Below, in pieces: positions 9,153 to 18,602 of a DNA stretch of 64,000 nt. The position numbers and the translations under genes were made by a program. Source of the stretch: Piscirickettsiaceae bacterium (lineage in GTDB: Bacteria; Pseudomonadota; Gammaproteobacteria; Nitrosococcales; Methylophagaceae); assembly GCA_013215825.1 (NCBI GenBank), contig JABSQN010000001.1:588679-652678 (forward strand). The letters run 5' to 3'. Position 1 is the first letter of the stretch. The number at the start of each line of letters is the position of its first letter. The notes under the pieces were generated by a model. It worked only from the letters and a program-made list of their open reading frames with translations. It was not told where the DNA came from and searched no databases.

Positions 9153-10331
9153 TTGAACGAAGATTTTCCGAGAATTAAACGTCTCCCGCCTTATGTATTC
9201 AATATCGTTAATGATTTGAAGGCACAAGCGCGTGCGCGGGGTGAAGATATTATTGATTTCGGAATGGGGAATCCAGATAAACCTGCACCCCAACACGTCA
9301 TTGATAAGTTAACTGAAGCGGCACAAAGACCTGATACTCATCGCTATTCAGTGTCACGAGGCATTCCTCGTTTGCGCAAAGCAATCTGTGATTGGTATCA
9401 GCGTAAGTTTGATGTCACATTAGATTCGGATACTGAAACAATAGTAACGATTGGTTCAAAAGAAGGTTTAGCGCATTTAGCTTTGGCAACAGTTGGCCCC
9501 GGTGATGCGATATTAGTTCCGAATCCTGCATATCCAATTCATCCCTATGGTTTTGTTATTTCAGGTGCCGATATTCGTCATGTGCCATTAATTGCTGGCG
9601 GTGATTTCTTTGCTGAATTAGAAAAGTCAGTCAAAGATTCATGGCCAAAACCAAAAATGCTGGTTTTAAATTTCCCCGGCAATCCAACAACGCAATGTGT
9701 GGATTTAGAATTTTTTGAAAAGATAGTTGCCTTTGCCAAAGAGCATGAGATTTGGGTGGTGCATGATTTAGCCTATGGCGAAATTACTTTTGATGGTTAT
9801 AAAGCGCCCTCAATATTACAGGTGCCGGGCGCTAAAGATGTTGCTGTCGAGTTTTATACCTTATCTAAAACATACAATATGCCAGGCTGGCGTGTTGGCT
9901 TTATGTCGGGCAATCCGATTTTAGTAGCCGCATTAGCAAGAATGAAGTCTTATTTAGATTACGGAATGTTTACCCCGATTCAAATCGCGGCTATTGCCGC
10001 ATTAGAAGGCCCGCAGGACTGTGTTGATGAGGTTGTTGCAACTTATAAAAGCCGTCGTGATGTTTTATGTGATGGTTTGAATGCCATTGGTTGGAAAGTT
10101 GAAAAGCCGAAAGCAACGATGTTTGTCTGGGCAAAGATCCCTGAAAAATATAAAGAAATGGGCTCATTAGAATTTACTAAAAAATTATTACAAGAAGCAA
10201 AAGTAGCAGTGTCACCAGGCATAGGTTTTGGTGAATATGGTGATGATCATGTGCGCTTTGGTTTAATTGAAAATGAACATCGAACACGTCAAGCGATCCG
10301 AGGGATCCGCGATATGTTTAGAAAAGGATAA
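9153..10331 (+). CDS. alaC: Alanine-type PLP aminotransferase (AlaC-like)
   Basis: A 392-residue class I/II aminotransferase. It matches AlaC from its N-terminus ([17 protein letters not shown]) through FGMGNPDKP and the PLP-binding lysine in [14 protein letters not shown]. The likely reaction is transamination between alanine/pyruvate and glutamate/2-oxoglutarate. I use the TTG at 9153 because AGG lies seven bases upstream and the protein then begins where relatives begin. A TTG at 9114 would add 13 residues without similarity. It precedes hom and thrC by a short gap and is often found next to hom in related bacteria, so it may feed the aspartate pathway. Confidence 0.9.
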   Translation: MNEDFPRIKRLPPYVFNIVNDLKAQARARGEDIIDFGMGNPDKPAPQHVIDKLTEAAQRPDTHRYSVSRGIPRLRKAICDWYQRKFDVTLDSDTETIVTIGSKEGLAHLALATVGPGDAILVPNPAYPIHPYGFVISGADIRHVPLIAGGDFFAELEKSVKDSWPKPKMLVLNFPGNPTTQCVDLEFFEKIVAFAKEHEIWVVHDLAYGEITFDGYKAPSILQVPGAKDVAVEFYTLSKTYNMPGWRVGFMSGNPILVAALARMKSYLDYGMFTPIQIAAIAALEGPQDCVDEVVATYKSRRDVLCDGLNAIGWKVEKPKATMFVWAKIPEKYKEMGSLEFTKKLLQEAKVAVSPGIGFGEYGDDHVRFGLIENEHRTRQAIRGIRDMFRKG

Positions 10332-10343
10332 AGGTAGCTTAAA

Positions 10344-11654
10344 GTGCAATCAGTAAAAGTTGGCGTACTAGGTTTAGGTACAGTAGGTAGTGGTACTGTA
10401 AATGTTCTAACACGCAATATAAAAGAAATTACCCGTCGAGCTGGACGTGATATTGAAATTACCCGTGCGGCAGATCGTGAGTTTGATACGCCTAAAGGCT
10501 GTAATACGGATGGTATTGCATTAACCACCGATGCCTTCGATATTGTTAATGATCCTAGTATTCAAATCGTTGTTGAATTGATCGGTGGCACTGGCATTGC
10601 GCGTGAACTAGTGCTAACAGCCCTTGCTAACGGCAAACATGTGGTGACAGCGAATAAAGCATTGATTGCACTGCATGGCAACGAGCTTTTTGCACGCGCA
10701 CAAGAAAAAGGCGTCACAATCGCTTTTGAAGCGGCTGTTGCGGGTGGTATTCCTATTATTAAAGCCATGCGTGAAGGCTTGGCGGCAAATAGCATCGAAT
10801 GGCTTGCAGGCATTATCAATGGCACAGGTAACTTTATCCTGACTGAAATGCGTGATAAAGGCCGTGACTTTGCTGATGTTTTAGCCGAAGCACAAGAGCT
10901 GGGTTATGCTGAAGCCGATCCGACCTTTGATGTTGAAGGTATTGATGCCGCACACAAACTCACTATCATGGCGTCGATTGCTTTTGGTATCCCTTTACAG
11001 TTTGATAAAGCCTATACAGAAGGCATAAGCAAAATATCGCAAGAAGATGTGAAATATGCCGCTGAATTAGGCTATCGCATTAAGCATCTTGGTATTAGCA
11101 AAAAAACCGAGAAGGGAATTGAACTTCGCGTTCATCCAACTATGATCCCTCATCGTCGTTTAATTGCCAATGTTGATGGTGTAATGAATGCTGTTTTAGT
11201 GCAAGGTGATGCGGTTGGGCCAACACTTTATTATGGTGCTGGCGCAGGTGCTGATGCGACAGCTTCTGCAGTTGTGGCTGATATTATTGATATTGTGCGT
11301 GCTTTGACAACCGATCCTGAAAATCGCGTACCTCATTTAGCATTCCAAGCCGATTCATTAATTGACACACCTATTTTGCCTATGTCAGAGGTCGTTACAT
11401 CGTATTATTTACGTCTTCATACAGAAGATAAGCCCGGTGTACTAGCTGATATTACTCGTATATTGAGTGAGCAAGGCATTAGCATTGAAGCTATTTTGCA
11501 AAAAGAACCAGAACAACAAGGTGGCATTGTTCCAGTCATCATGCTGACCCAGCAAATTGTTGAAAAGAATATGGATGCGGCAATGAGTCAAATTGAAGCA
11601 TTACAATCAGTTACAGATTCTGTGATGCGTATTCGCGTAGAATCATTAGGATAG
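10344..11654 (+). CDS. hom: Homoserine dehydrogenase
   Basis: A 436-residue enzyme that reduces aspartate semialdehyde to homoserine on the way to threonine and methionine. The NAD(P)-binding loop GLGTVGSGTV is at about residues 8-17. The homoserine dehydrogenase signature is around 133-160 (AAVAGGIPIIKAMREG, then GIINGTGNFILTEM). A C-terminal ACT domain (about 352-430, LHTEDKPGVLADITRIL) suggests feedback control by threonine. It starts at GTG 10344 with AAAGGTAG upstream. It lies in an operon with alaC before it and thrC after it. Confidence 0.96.
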   Translation: MQSVKVGVLGLGTVGSGTVNVLTRNIKEITRRAGRDIEITRAADREFDTPKGCNTDGIALTTDAFDIVNDPSIQIVVELIGGTGIARELVLTALANGKHVVTANKALIALHGNELFARAQEKGVTIAFEAAVAGGIPIIKAMREGLAANSIEWLAGIINGTGNFILTEMRDKGRDFADVLAEAQELGYAEADPTFDVEGIDAAHKLTIMASIAFGIPLQFDKAYTEGISKISQEDVKYAAELGYRIKHLGISKKTEKGIELRVHPTMIPHRRLIANVDGVMNAVLVQGDAVGPTLYYGAGAGADATASAVVADIIDIVRALTTDPENRVPHLAFQADSLIDTPILPMSEVVTSYYLRLHTEDKPGVLADITRILSEQGISIEAILQKEPEQQGGIVPVIMLTQQIVEKNMDAAMSQIEALQSVTDSVMRIRVESLG

Positions 11655-11697
11655 CACTTTTAGCTGTGCATCCAGAAATAGAGAAAGGAAAATTAAT

Positions 11698-12780
11698 ATG
11701 TTATTTCGTCCTCGTTACACAGGTTTAATCGAAAACTATCGCGACCGTTTGCCAGTGAGTGCTGATACCAAATTAATCAGCTTAGGTGAAGGTAATACAC
11801 CGTTATTGAAATTGAACAATATTCCCGGTGTATTAGGCAAAGATGTTGAGATTTATGTTAAATATGAAGGTTTAAATCCAACCGGATCATTTAAAGACCG
11901 CGGTATGACAATGGCGGTAACCAAAGCCGTTGAAGAGGGTAGCAAGGCTATTATTTGTGCTTCAACAGGTAATACGTCAGCATCAGCAGCAGCCTATGCG
12001 GCGCGTGCTGGTATTGCAGCATTTGTATTAATTCCTGAAGGTAAAATTGCCTTAGGTAAATTAGCACAAGGCATGATGCATGGTGCAACCGTTATCCAAA
12101 TTAAGGGTAACTTTGATGAAGGTATGCAATTAGTGAAAGAAGTGGCGGAACACGCGCCGGTCACCATTGTGAACTCAATCAATCCTTATCGCTTGCAAGG
12201 TCAAAAAACAGCTGCATTTGAAATTGTTGAAGAGCTATCTCGTGCTCCTGACTATCACTGCCTACCGGTTGGTAATGCGGGTAATATTACCGCTCACTGG
12301 ATGGGATATAGTGAATACTTTAATGACGACATCATTCAGGCACGTCCTAAAATGGTGGGTTATCAAGCCGAAGGTAGTGCACCATTTATGCGTGGTCATA
12401 TGGTAGATGCACCTGAAACAGTAGCAACAGCAATTCGTATCGGACACCCTCAAAGCTGGGATAAAGCGTGGAAAGTGAAAGAAGAATCACAAGGCTGGTT
12501 TGATGAATGTACTGATGCCCATATCTTAGCAACGCAAAAACTATTAGCAGAACATGAAGGTATCTTCTGTGAACCTGCCTCTGCAACATCATTAGCCGGC
12601 GCGATTAATGATATTAATAGCGGTAAGATTCCTGAAGGCAGTATGATCGTGTGTACGTTGACTGGTCACGGATTGAAAGATCCAGAAACAGCAATTAAAC
12701 AAAGCACATCACCATTATTAACCGTTGATGCAACACTAGATGCTGTTCGTGATGCTATTTTGAACAATATGGCAGACTAA
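11698..12780 (+). CDS. thrC: Threonine synthase
   Basis: A 360-residue PLP enzyme converting O-phosphohomoserine to threonine. The PLP-lysine motif PTGSFKDRGMTMA is near residues 61-73, and the phosphate-binding glycine loop is VGNAGNITAHW. Its length belongs to the shorter threonine synthase group found with hom in many bacteria, not the 428-residue E. coli type. GAAAGGAAA precedes the ATG. It follows hom by 43 bases and completes the threonine branch. Confidence 0.96.
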   Translation: MLFRPRYTGLIENYRDRLPVSADTKLISLGEGNTPLLKLNNIPGVLGKDVEIYVKYEGLNPTGSFKDRGMTMAVTKAVEEGSKAIICASTGNTSASAAAYAARAGIAAFVLIPEGKIALGKLAQGMMHGATVIQIKGNFDEGMQLVKEVAEHAPVTIVNSINPYRLQGQKTAAFEIVEELSRAPDYHCLPVGNAGNITAHWMGYSEYFNDDIIQARPKMVGYQAEGSAPFMRGHMVDAPETVATAIRIGHPQSWDKAWKVKEESQGWFDECTDAHILATQKLLAEHEGIFCEPASATSLAGAINDINSGKIPEGSMIVCTLTGHGLKDPETAIKQSTSPLLTVDATLDAVRDAILNNMAD

Positions 12781-12782
12781 AA

Positions 12783-13286
12783 ATGGCTGAAATGGCAGAA
12801 CCTCAAGAACATGAAATTGCGGCTGCAAAGCGGCCGCATGATCTTTTCTTAAGTAACTTGATTATGAATCATATGTTGTTATTTGCAGCAATAGCAGCCT
12901 TTGGTCAAACGTATATCAAGTTTTTTATTTTGGTTCCTGTTTTTTCCATATCAGTATTAGCATATACCTTTTATCGTTCCTCCACGATTAAACGTGAAGA
13001 TAGTGAATTCGTTTATATTCACTGGCAAATTGCTCGTCGTTGGAGCAATTTATTTGCTGGTGTATTACTCTTATTTGCTATTGTTGCCACCTTGGGATTT
13101 TTGGCCAATCAATACCTTGGCTTAATGAAAGAAGCCGTTTATGGCATTATCGGTGGCTTAGGAATTTTACCAACACTACTCTGCACACTGGTATTGATAG
13201 TTATTGAATCAGATTCATTACATCATGCAAAAGGAGGAGAAGTGCCTAAATGGGCTCGTAAGAAGTTTTTAGGTGAAGAAGACTAA
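12783..13286 (+). CDS. Hypothetical four-helix membrane protein
   Basis: A 167-residue protein that I do not recognise. It has a polar N-terminus of about 25 residues, then four hydrophobic segments in two pairs (about 26-42, 45-63, 91-112 and 120-142), and a charged C-terminal tail (KWARKKFLGEED). It starts two bases after the thrC stop, so it is almost certainly translated from the same message. A role in amino-acid export or in membrane biology cannot be decided from the sequence. Confidence 0.75.
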   Translation: MAEMAEPQEHEIAAAKRPHDLFLSNLIMNHMLLFAAIAAFGQTYIKFFILVPVFSISVLAYTFYRSSTIKREDSEFVYIHWQIARRWSNLFAGVLLLFAIVATLGFLANQYLGLMKEAVYGIIGGLGILPTLLCTLVLIVIESDSLHHAKGGEVPKWARKKFLGEED

Positions 13287-13351
13287 GCGATGACTTTACA
13301 GCTTGAAGATACATATTTTATGTGGCGCAATTCTTATTAGCTTATATATGG

Positions 13352-14437
13352 TTAGACCTGATTTTTCTGGGCAAAATCACTCATAAACGTAATCAGAGCA
13401 TCGACACCTTCTTCAGGCATTGCATTATAAATACTGGCACGTATACCGCCGATACTACGATGTCCTTTGAGAGCGATTAAACCTACTTTTCTAGCTTCTG
13501 TTAAAAAATCCTCATCTAAACTGGCATCATTCAAGGTGAAGACAACATTCATCCATGAGCGATATTGTTTTTCAACCAGGTTTTGATAAAAGTCTGAATG
13601 ATCAATGGCGGCATAGAGTTTTTCTGCTTTACGTTGATTGATTTTAGCCATTGTCGCCAAGCCACCTAAGTCTTTTAACCATTGGAAAACTAGGCCAGAC
13701 AAATACAAAGCATAGGTAGGTGGTGTGTTATACATCGATTTATAATCGGCCTGAATTTTATAGTTAAATGTGGTGGGCGTGCCTTGTAAAACATCACCAA
13801 TAAAATCATCACGGACAATAACAAGTGTTAAGCCTGCCGGGCCAATATTCTTCTGGGCACCCGCATAAATGAGAGCAAATTTAGATACATCAATCGGGCG
13901 AGATAAAATAGTGGATGATAGATCGGCAATAAGCGGTACATCACCCGTATCCGGAATTGAATCAAATTCAAGGCCGTGAATAGTCTCGTTTGGAGTGTAA
14001 TGCACATAAGCGGCATCGGGATTAAATGTCCAGCTAGATTTATCTGGAATGGAATTAAACTCATCATCTTCTGAACTAGCTACAATATTAACATCACAAT
14101 ACCGACGTGCTTCGGCAATTGCTTTTTCAGACCATTGTCCCGTGTTGAAATAGTCGGCTGATTTTTTTCCTCGAAGCATATTCATAGGAATTGCTGAAAA
14201 TTGTGCAGATGCGCCGCCTTGTAAAAACAATACTTGATAGTTATCAGGGATTGCCATCAACTCACGAAGATCCGCTTCAGTTTGTTTGAAAATAGATTGA
14301 AATTCAGCACCACGATGGCTCATTTCCATCACATTCATACCTGTGTGATTCCAGTCTAAGAATTCTTCTTGTGCTTGTCGCAAGACTGCGGCAGGGAACA
14401 TTGCTGGCCCAGCACTGAAATTGAATATTTGAGACAT
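13352..14437 (-). CDS. serC: Phosphoserine aminotransferase
   Basis: A 361-residue PLP enzyme forming 3-phosphoserine from 3-phosphohydroxypyruvate, with a second known role in pyridoxal phosphate synthesis. It begins IFNFSAGPAMFPAAVL, the characteristic SerC start. The PLP lysine is in YAGAQKNIGPAGL. The C-terminal HRSIGGIRASIYNAMP is also diagnostic. Length equals the E. coli enzyme. It converges with the gene at 12783-13286, and no clear terminator lies between them. Confidence 0.97.
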   Translation of the reverse strand: MSQIFNFSAGPAMFPAAVLRQAQEEFLDWNHTGMNVMEMSHRGAEFQSIFKQTEADLRELMAIPDNYQVLFLQGGASAQFSAIPMNMLRGKKSADYFNTGQWSEKAIAEARRYCDVNIVASSEDDEFNSIPDKSSWTFNPDAAYVHYTPNETIHGLEFDSIPDTGDVPLIADLSSTILSRPIDVSKFALIYAGAQKNIGPAGLTLVIVRDDFIGDVLQGTPTTFNYKIQADYKSMYNTPPTYALYLSGLVFQWLKDLGGLATMAKINQRKAEKLYAAIDHSDFYQNLVEKQYRSWMNVVFTLNDASLDEDFLTEARKVGLIALKGHRSIGGIRASIYNAMPEEGVDALITFMSDFAQKNQV

Positions 14438-14494
14438 AAAGTATGACCTTGTTCGGAAATTTAGAGGGTGAATTGTAGCATAGACATCATTCTA

Positions 14495-15133
14495 TTAAAG
14501 CTTAGATAATACCTTTTGACGCCATTCATCGGACAGTTCGGAGATGGTTGAAGCGCGCTTTAGAATATCAAGAGGATTGATGAAATTTTTATCGAAATAA
14601 GCATTAAAGAGAGTGTGTACTGATAATTGTTCTGGGTGCTGATAATGGAGTTTTACTGTGTCGCCTACTTGAATTGTACCTGTTTGTAGTACTTTGAAAT
14701 AGATGCCTGTTGCACCGTGTTCGATAAATTGTTTTGGAAAAGTCTTGTCGTTAAACACCATGCCAAGTTTGAAGCAAGGTACACGGGGCTGCGTAATCTC
14801 TAATATGCAGTCATTTATTTTTAGCTGATCACCAATACAAAGTTGAGATTCATCCAGATCAGTCAGCGTTAAATTTTCACCAAAGTGGCCAAGAAGTAAA
14901 TCATCTAATTCTAGCCGTTCAAGCCAATAATCATAGTGTTTTACTGAAAATCCATACACTGCTTTGTGTCCGCCGCCATGATTTTCCAGATCATATTGTT
15001 GATCACCAGCAAGACCTGATTTTGATACGGCAACAGAGTCGAAAACCGACTTTTTGAAGATACTTGTTGATATTTGTTTGCCGTTGTATTCGACTTCAAC
15101 AGGCAGAGAAACATTAACCGAAAGTAGCTCCAT
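14495..15133 (-). CDS. MOSC-domain protein (YiiM-like)
   Basis: A 212-residue MOSC (molybdenum cofactor sulfurase C-terminal) protein of the YiiM type. The visible signature includes the N-terminal G-K-x-I-S-T-S-I-F-K pattern, DLENHGGGHKAVYGFS near residues 48-63, and the conserved Cys in QPRVPCFKLGM near 113-123. YiiM uses a molybdenum cofactor to reduce N-hydroxylated compounds. It begins two bases after the small exported protein gene ends, so the two are probably cotranscribed, although no functional link is visible. Confidence 0.88.
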   Translation of the reverse strand: MELLSVNVSLPVEVEYNGKQISTSIFKKSVFDSVAVSKSGLAGDQQYDLENHGGGHKAVYGFSVKHYDYWLERLELDDLLLGHFGENLTLTDLDESQLCIGDQLKINDCILEITQPRVPCFKLGMVFNDKTFPKQFIEHGATGIYFKVLQTGTIQVGDTVKLHYQHPEQLSVHTLFNAYFDKNFINPLDILKRASTISELSDEWRQKVLSKL

Positions 15134-15135
15134 AA

Positions 15136-15426
15136 TTAATGTGGCACGACTGAATGGATCACAATATTGTCTTCAAAAAACACATTAAATTCAGGGTAAA
15201 CCCAACGAGTAATGGGCGGTTCACCTACAGCAGAATATTTTTCTGTTGCTTGACCAAACTGTTGCTCAACCGATGACATCGACATGCCTCGTGTTGGGCG
15301 AAGTACGCCTTCAGTTGAATTAGCTACATCATAACGAGGATCAGTAATAGAAATGATTTCAGCCTGACTAATTGATGTAATAGAAAATAATAAGAGGCCA
15401 GCAACAAGAGTACTTATTTTGATCAT
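15136..15426 (-). CDS. Small exported protein of unknown function
   Basis: A 96-residue protein with a signal peptide (MIKISTLVAGLLLFS, cleavage likely after the Ala of SQA). The mature part contains RPTRGMSMSSVEQQFG and PPITRWVYPEFNVFFED. I recall similar small conserved gammaproteobacterial periplasmic proteins of unknown function with an RGM-x-M-x-x-V-E-x-x-F-G pattern. The start at 15426 is preferred over an ATG four codons upstream because GGAG then sits about six bases before it. The MOSC gene follows two bases later. The fold may resemble the small BamE/OmlA-like type, but this is a guess. Confidence 0.75.
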   Translation of the reverse strand: MIKISTLVAGLLLFSITSISQAEIISITDPRYDVANSTEGVLRPTRGMSMSSVEQQFGQATEKYSAVGEPPITRWVYPEFNVFFEDNIVIHSVVPH

Positions 15427-15463
15427 GATGTTCTCCATAAATTAATGATATATAGGTAGGATA

Positions 15464-16624
15464 CTACTCTGGTAAAAATAGCTCAACGAGTGTGTTGAGA
15501 TAGCATAGACCTTTTTCAGTCGGTCGAATGTGATGGATATCTCGTTGGAGCAAGCCTTGCTCTTCTGCTTGTTGCAACGCTTTATCAATATGAGAAATAG
15601 GAATGCCTGCATGCTGGTAAAACAAGGGTGTTGGGAAACCATCAACGAGTCGTAATGCATTGAGCATAAACTCAAAGCCGACATCTTTTTGTGAGATGAT
15701 TTCATTTGTCAGAATAACATCAGTACTTCCAGCGGTATCAATATAACGTTGCGGTTGTTTTTGTTTAGAGCGACGAGTGATTGATTGCTGTGCGGCATCA
15801 CTAATTTTGCCATGAGCGCCAGCACCAATGCCAATGTAATCACCAAACTGCCAATAGTTTAGATTATGTCGACATTGTTGATTGTCTTTAGCATAAGCCG
15901 AGACTTCATATTGCTGATAACCTGCATTTGCTAAATGCTGCTGATTGGCTATTTGCCAGTCGATAATTGGATCTTCATCAGGTAACGTCGGTGGCTGTTT
16001 ATGGAATAAAGTATTTGGTTCTAGCGTCAGTTGATAATAAGAAATATGACTAGGTTCTAAATCAATGGCGGTAGCGACATCATGTCGAGCTGATTGTTCT
16101 GTTTGATGGGGTAAGCCAAACATGAGATCAATATTAAAGTTCTCAAAGCCTACTTTATGTGCCGTTTCAATGGCTTTAATGGCTTGCTTACTATCGTGAA
16201 TACGTCCTAATGCTGTCAGAGATTGATCGTTAAAGCTTTGTACACCAATCGATAAACGATTAATGCCTAAATCAAAATAATCAGCAAAGCGTTGCGCTTC
16301 AAATGTTCCGGGGTTGGCTTCTAAGGTAATTTCAATATTCGGACTTAAAGGCAATAAGGCACGAATAGCTGAAAATAAACGATCATAGGCTTCAGCAGAA
16401 AATAAACTTGGCGTACCGCCACCAATAAAAATACTTTGTACTGTCCGGCCCCAAATATAAGGCACTTCTTGTTCTAAGTCTTGAATAAGTGCATCAATAT
16501 AGGCTTTTTCAGGCAGCTGATCAGGTGATTGATGCGAATTGAAATCACAATAAGGGCATTTACGCACACACCAAGGCACATGAATATAAAGACTAAGCGG
16601 TGGTAGGGCCGTGAAGTTAAACAT
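15464..16624 (-). CDS. hemW: Radical SAM heme chaperone HemW
   Basis: A 386-residue radical SAM protein with the iron-sulfur motif CVRKCPYCDFNSH (three Cys, near residues 18-30) and GGGTPS. The HemW-type C-terminal winged-helix region follows. HemW binds heme and is thought to insert it into respiratory enzymes; it is often misnamed coproporphyrinogen oxidase. The ATG at 16624 is chosen because it lies two bases after the upstream stop and yields the typical start (LPPLSLYIHVPWC). It sits directly after a lipoprotein gene, rdgB and rph on the same strand, the common rph-rdgB-hemW order. Confidence 0.95.
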   Translation of the reverse strand: MFNFTALPPLSLYIHVPWCVRKCPYCDFNSHQSPDQLPEKAYIDALIQDLEQEVPYIWGRTVQSIFIGGGTPSLFSAEAYDRLFSAIRALLPLSPNIEITLEANPGTFEAQRFADYFDLGINRLSIGVQSFNDQSLTALGRIHDSKQAIKAIETAHKVGFENFNIDLMFGLPHQTEQSARHDVATAIDLEPSHISYYQLTLEPNTLFHKQPPTLPDEDPIIDWQIANQQHLANAGYQQYEVSAYAKDNQQCRHNLNYWQFGDYIGIGAGAHGKISDAAQQSITRRSKQKQPQRYIDTAGSTDVILTNEIISQKDVGFEFMLNALRLVDGFPTPLFYQHAGIPISHIDKALQQAEEQGLLQRDIHHIRPTEKGLCYLNTLVELFLPE

Positions 16625-16626
16625 AA

Positions 16627-17193
16627 TTATTCTGCTGGCTCCCAACCATTTTTCCATTGTAATAACGGGATAATGACAGGCTGTTCACCATTAGCATAAA
16701 ACCAAGAGTCAACGGCATAACGCGTATTTGACTGAGTATCGATAATGGTTGCTGTGTTATGCGGTGCAAATAAGCCGCCACGATGAGTACGAGATGCTTG
16801 TTGGTGAAATTGCAACAAATCACTATCTGCTAATAAGCGTAAATAAACGGTTGTATTTGTTGCTTCATCAATGCAATCAAGTTGCCCTCGAATGCCTTTA
16901 CTCATATCATTCTTTGCTCGATCTTGCCCTGTTCCCGCCTGTGTGCCAGAGTATATTTCAAGCAAGGCGACGGCGTGTTTTATTTGTTCTCTTTCTTGTC
17001 CGGCATTAGTTGCGATAGGGTAAAAGTTTGCTTCAATACAAATAGAGTAGTTACTCGGTGTTGGTAGAGTGATAAACGGTGTTTCACTTACTTGCATACT
17101 ATCGGCTTTTCGTATTGGTTCAATCCTATTTGATGGGTATGATGTGCATGAACTTAAAATGCAACACAGCACTATTAGGTAGATAGTTTTCAT
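16627..17193 (-). CDS. Hypothetical lipoprotein
   Basis: A 188-residue protein with a lipobox (LSSC, Cys at about 16) and no family I recognise. The mature part is polar, with no further membrane segment. It lies between rdgB and hemW: it starts eight bases after rdgB ends, and hemW begins two bases after it, so it is part of the rph-rdgB-hemW operon. The gene in this position may vary between species, and its function cannot be inferred. Confidence 0.75.
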   Translation of the reverse strand: MKTIYLIVLCCILSSCTSYPSNRIEPIRKADSMQVSETPFITLPTPSNYSICIEANFYPIATNAGQEREQIKHAVALLEIYSGTQAGTGQDRAKNDMSKGIRGQLDCIDEATNTTVYLRLLADSDLLQFHQQASRTHRGGLFAPHNTATIIDTQSNTRYAVDSWFYANGEQPVIIPLLQWKNGWEPAE

Positions 17194-17200
17194 TCAATAT

Positions 17201-17794
17201 TTAAGCTTGAAATTCAGTCATAAACTGTCGAATTGCTTTACCGCGGTGACTAATAGCATGTTTTTGTTCTGAACTGAGTTGGGCTGCACTGCATTTATGC
17301 TCATCTACCCAAAAAACAGGATCATAACCAAAGCCATCATCGCCTATCGGCGATGTTAAAATTCGACCCTGCCAATCAGCTTGGCAGATCAAAGGGGTTG
17401 GATCTTTAGAGTGGCGCATCATCACTAAAATACATTGGTAGCGTGCCGTGCGTTCATTCTCTGGCACATCTTTCAATGCCGCTAATAAGGCATTTAGATT
17501 ATCAGTATCACTGGCATCAAGACCTGAATAACGTGCCGAATAAATCCCCGGCGCCCCTAGTAAATAATCGACCTCAATCCCTGAATCATCAGCAATAGCG
17601 GGCAAGCCAGTATGTTCACAGGCATTTCGTGCTTTGATAATGGCATTTTCAACAAAGGTTAATCCTGTTTCTTCTGCCTCTGGCACATCAAAATCAGCTT
17701 GAGGTATTACTTCAATATCCATCGGTGAAAATAGCTGGGCAAACTCACTGAGCTTGCCCTTATTGCCACTTGCTAAGACAATTTTATTGCTCAC
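17201..17794 (-). CDS. rdgB: XTP/dITP diphosphatase (non-canonical purine NTP pyrophosphatase)
   Basis: A 197-residue house-cleaning enzyme that removes deaminated purine nucleotides (ITP, dITP, XTP). The start [14 protein letters not shown] is the substrate loop. The catalytic region is [16 protein letters not shown] (about 67-82) followed by YSARYSG. The C-terminal [10 protein letters not shown] is also typical. It overlaps the upstream rph by four bases (ATGA-type), indicating translational coupling. Confidence 0.97.
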   Translation of the reverse strand: MSNKIVLASGNKGKLSEFAQLFSPMDIEVIPQADFDVPEAEETGLTFVENAIIKARNACEHTGLPAIADDSGIEVDYLLGAPGIYSARYSGLDASDTDNLNALLAALKDVPENERTARYQCILVMMRHSKDPTPLICQADWQGRILTSPIGDDGFGYDPVFWVDEHKCSAAQLSSEQKHAISHRGKAIRQFMTEFQA

Positions 17795-18507
17795 TCAGCT
17801 AATGCTTCTTGCTGTTTAATAATCAAATCAGCAATACCTTCACCCGCAATAGCTAACATAGCCGTTAATTCTTCAGGGCGGAACGCATGACCTTCAGCCG
17901 TACCTTGCACTTCTATATAAGCACCAGCATCATTCATCACTACATTCATATCGGTTTCAGCATTTGAATCTTCGGCATAATCCAAATCAAGCACGGGTTC
18001 GCCGTTGTAGATGCCAACAGAAATAGCGGCAACTTGCCCTAATAACGGGTTCTTCTTGATTTTTTTGGTTTCTAATAAGTGATTGATCGCATCTTGCAAA
18101 GCAATAAATGCACCGGTGATCGATGCAGTACGTGTGCCACCATCAGCTTGAATAACATCACAATCAATCGTAATACTACGTTCGCCCAAGGCTTTTAAAT
18201 CAATTGATGCACGTAAAGAACGACCAATTAAACGTTGGATTTCTTGTGTGCGACCACTTTGCTTGCCACGTGCCGCTTCACGCGCCATACGAGAGCCGGT
18301 AGAACGAGGCAACATACCATATTCAGCCGTGACCCAACCTTCACCTTTGCCACGCAAAAAGTGAGGAATACGTTCTTCAACAGAGGCAGTACATAAGACT
18401 TTGGTATCGCCCATCTCAATTAAAACTGAGCCTTCCGCGTGTTTTGTGTAATTTCGAGTGATAGTAACTTGGCGTAATTCATTGTTTTGACGACCGCTTG
18501 GACGCAT
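17791..18507 (-). CDS. rph: Ribonuclease PH
   Basis: A 238-residue phosphorolytic exoribonuclease that trims tRNA 3' ends. The N-terminal MRPSGR and the [16 protein letters not shown] region (about 57-72) hold substrate and phosphate contacts. [17 protein letters not shown] is the characteristic core motif. Length is the same as E. coli RNase PH. It is the first gene of the leftward rdgB-hemW operon and is divergent from yicC, the same rph/yicC layout as in E. coli. Confidence 0.97.
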   Translation of the reverse strand: MRPSGRQNNELRQVTITRNYTKHAEGSVLIEMGDTKVLCTASVEERIPHFLRGKGEGWVTAEYGMLPRSTGSRMAREAARGKQSGRTQEIQRLIGRSLRASIDLKALGERSITIDCDVIQADGGTRTASITGAFIALQDAINHLLETKKIKKNPLLGQVAAISVGIYNGEPVLDLDYAEDSNAETDMNVVMNDAGAYIEVQGTAEGHAFRPEELTAMLAIAGEGIADLIIKQQEALAE

Positions 18508-18602
18508 AGGGAAATCCTTAATAATCTAAAATAATGCAAACATTATACGTGGCTTATCCTCATGTTAATATGCTAACTACTATTTTTAGTTCAGGAATAA
18601 CC

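Noticed and set aside
15464-16624. Naming this gene as oxygen-independent coproporphyrinogen oxidase (hemN)
   Set aside because: The short length, start sequence and rph-rdgB neighbourhood match HemW, a heme chaperone, and not the longer HemN.
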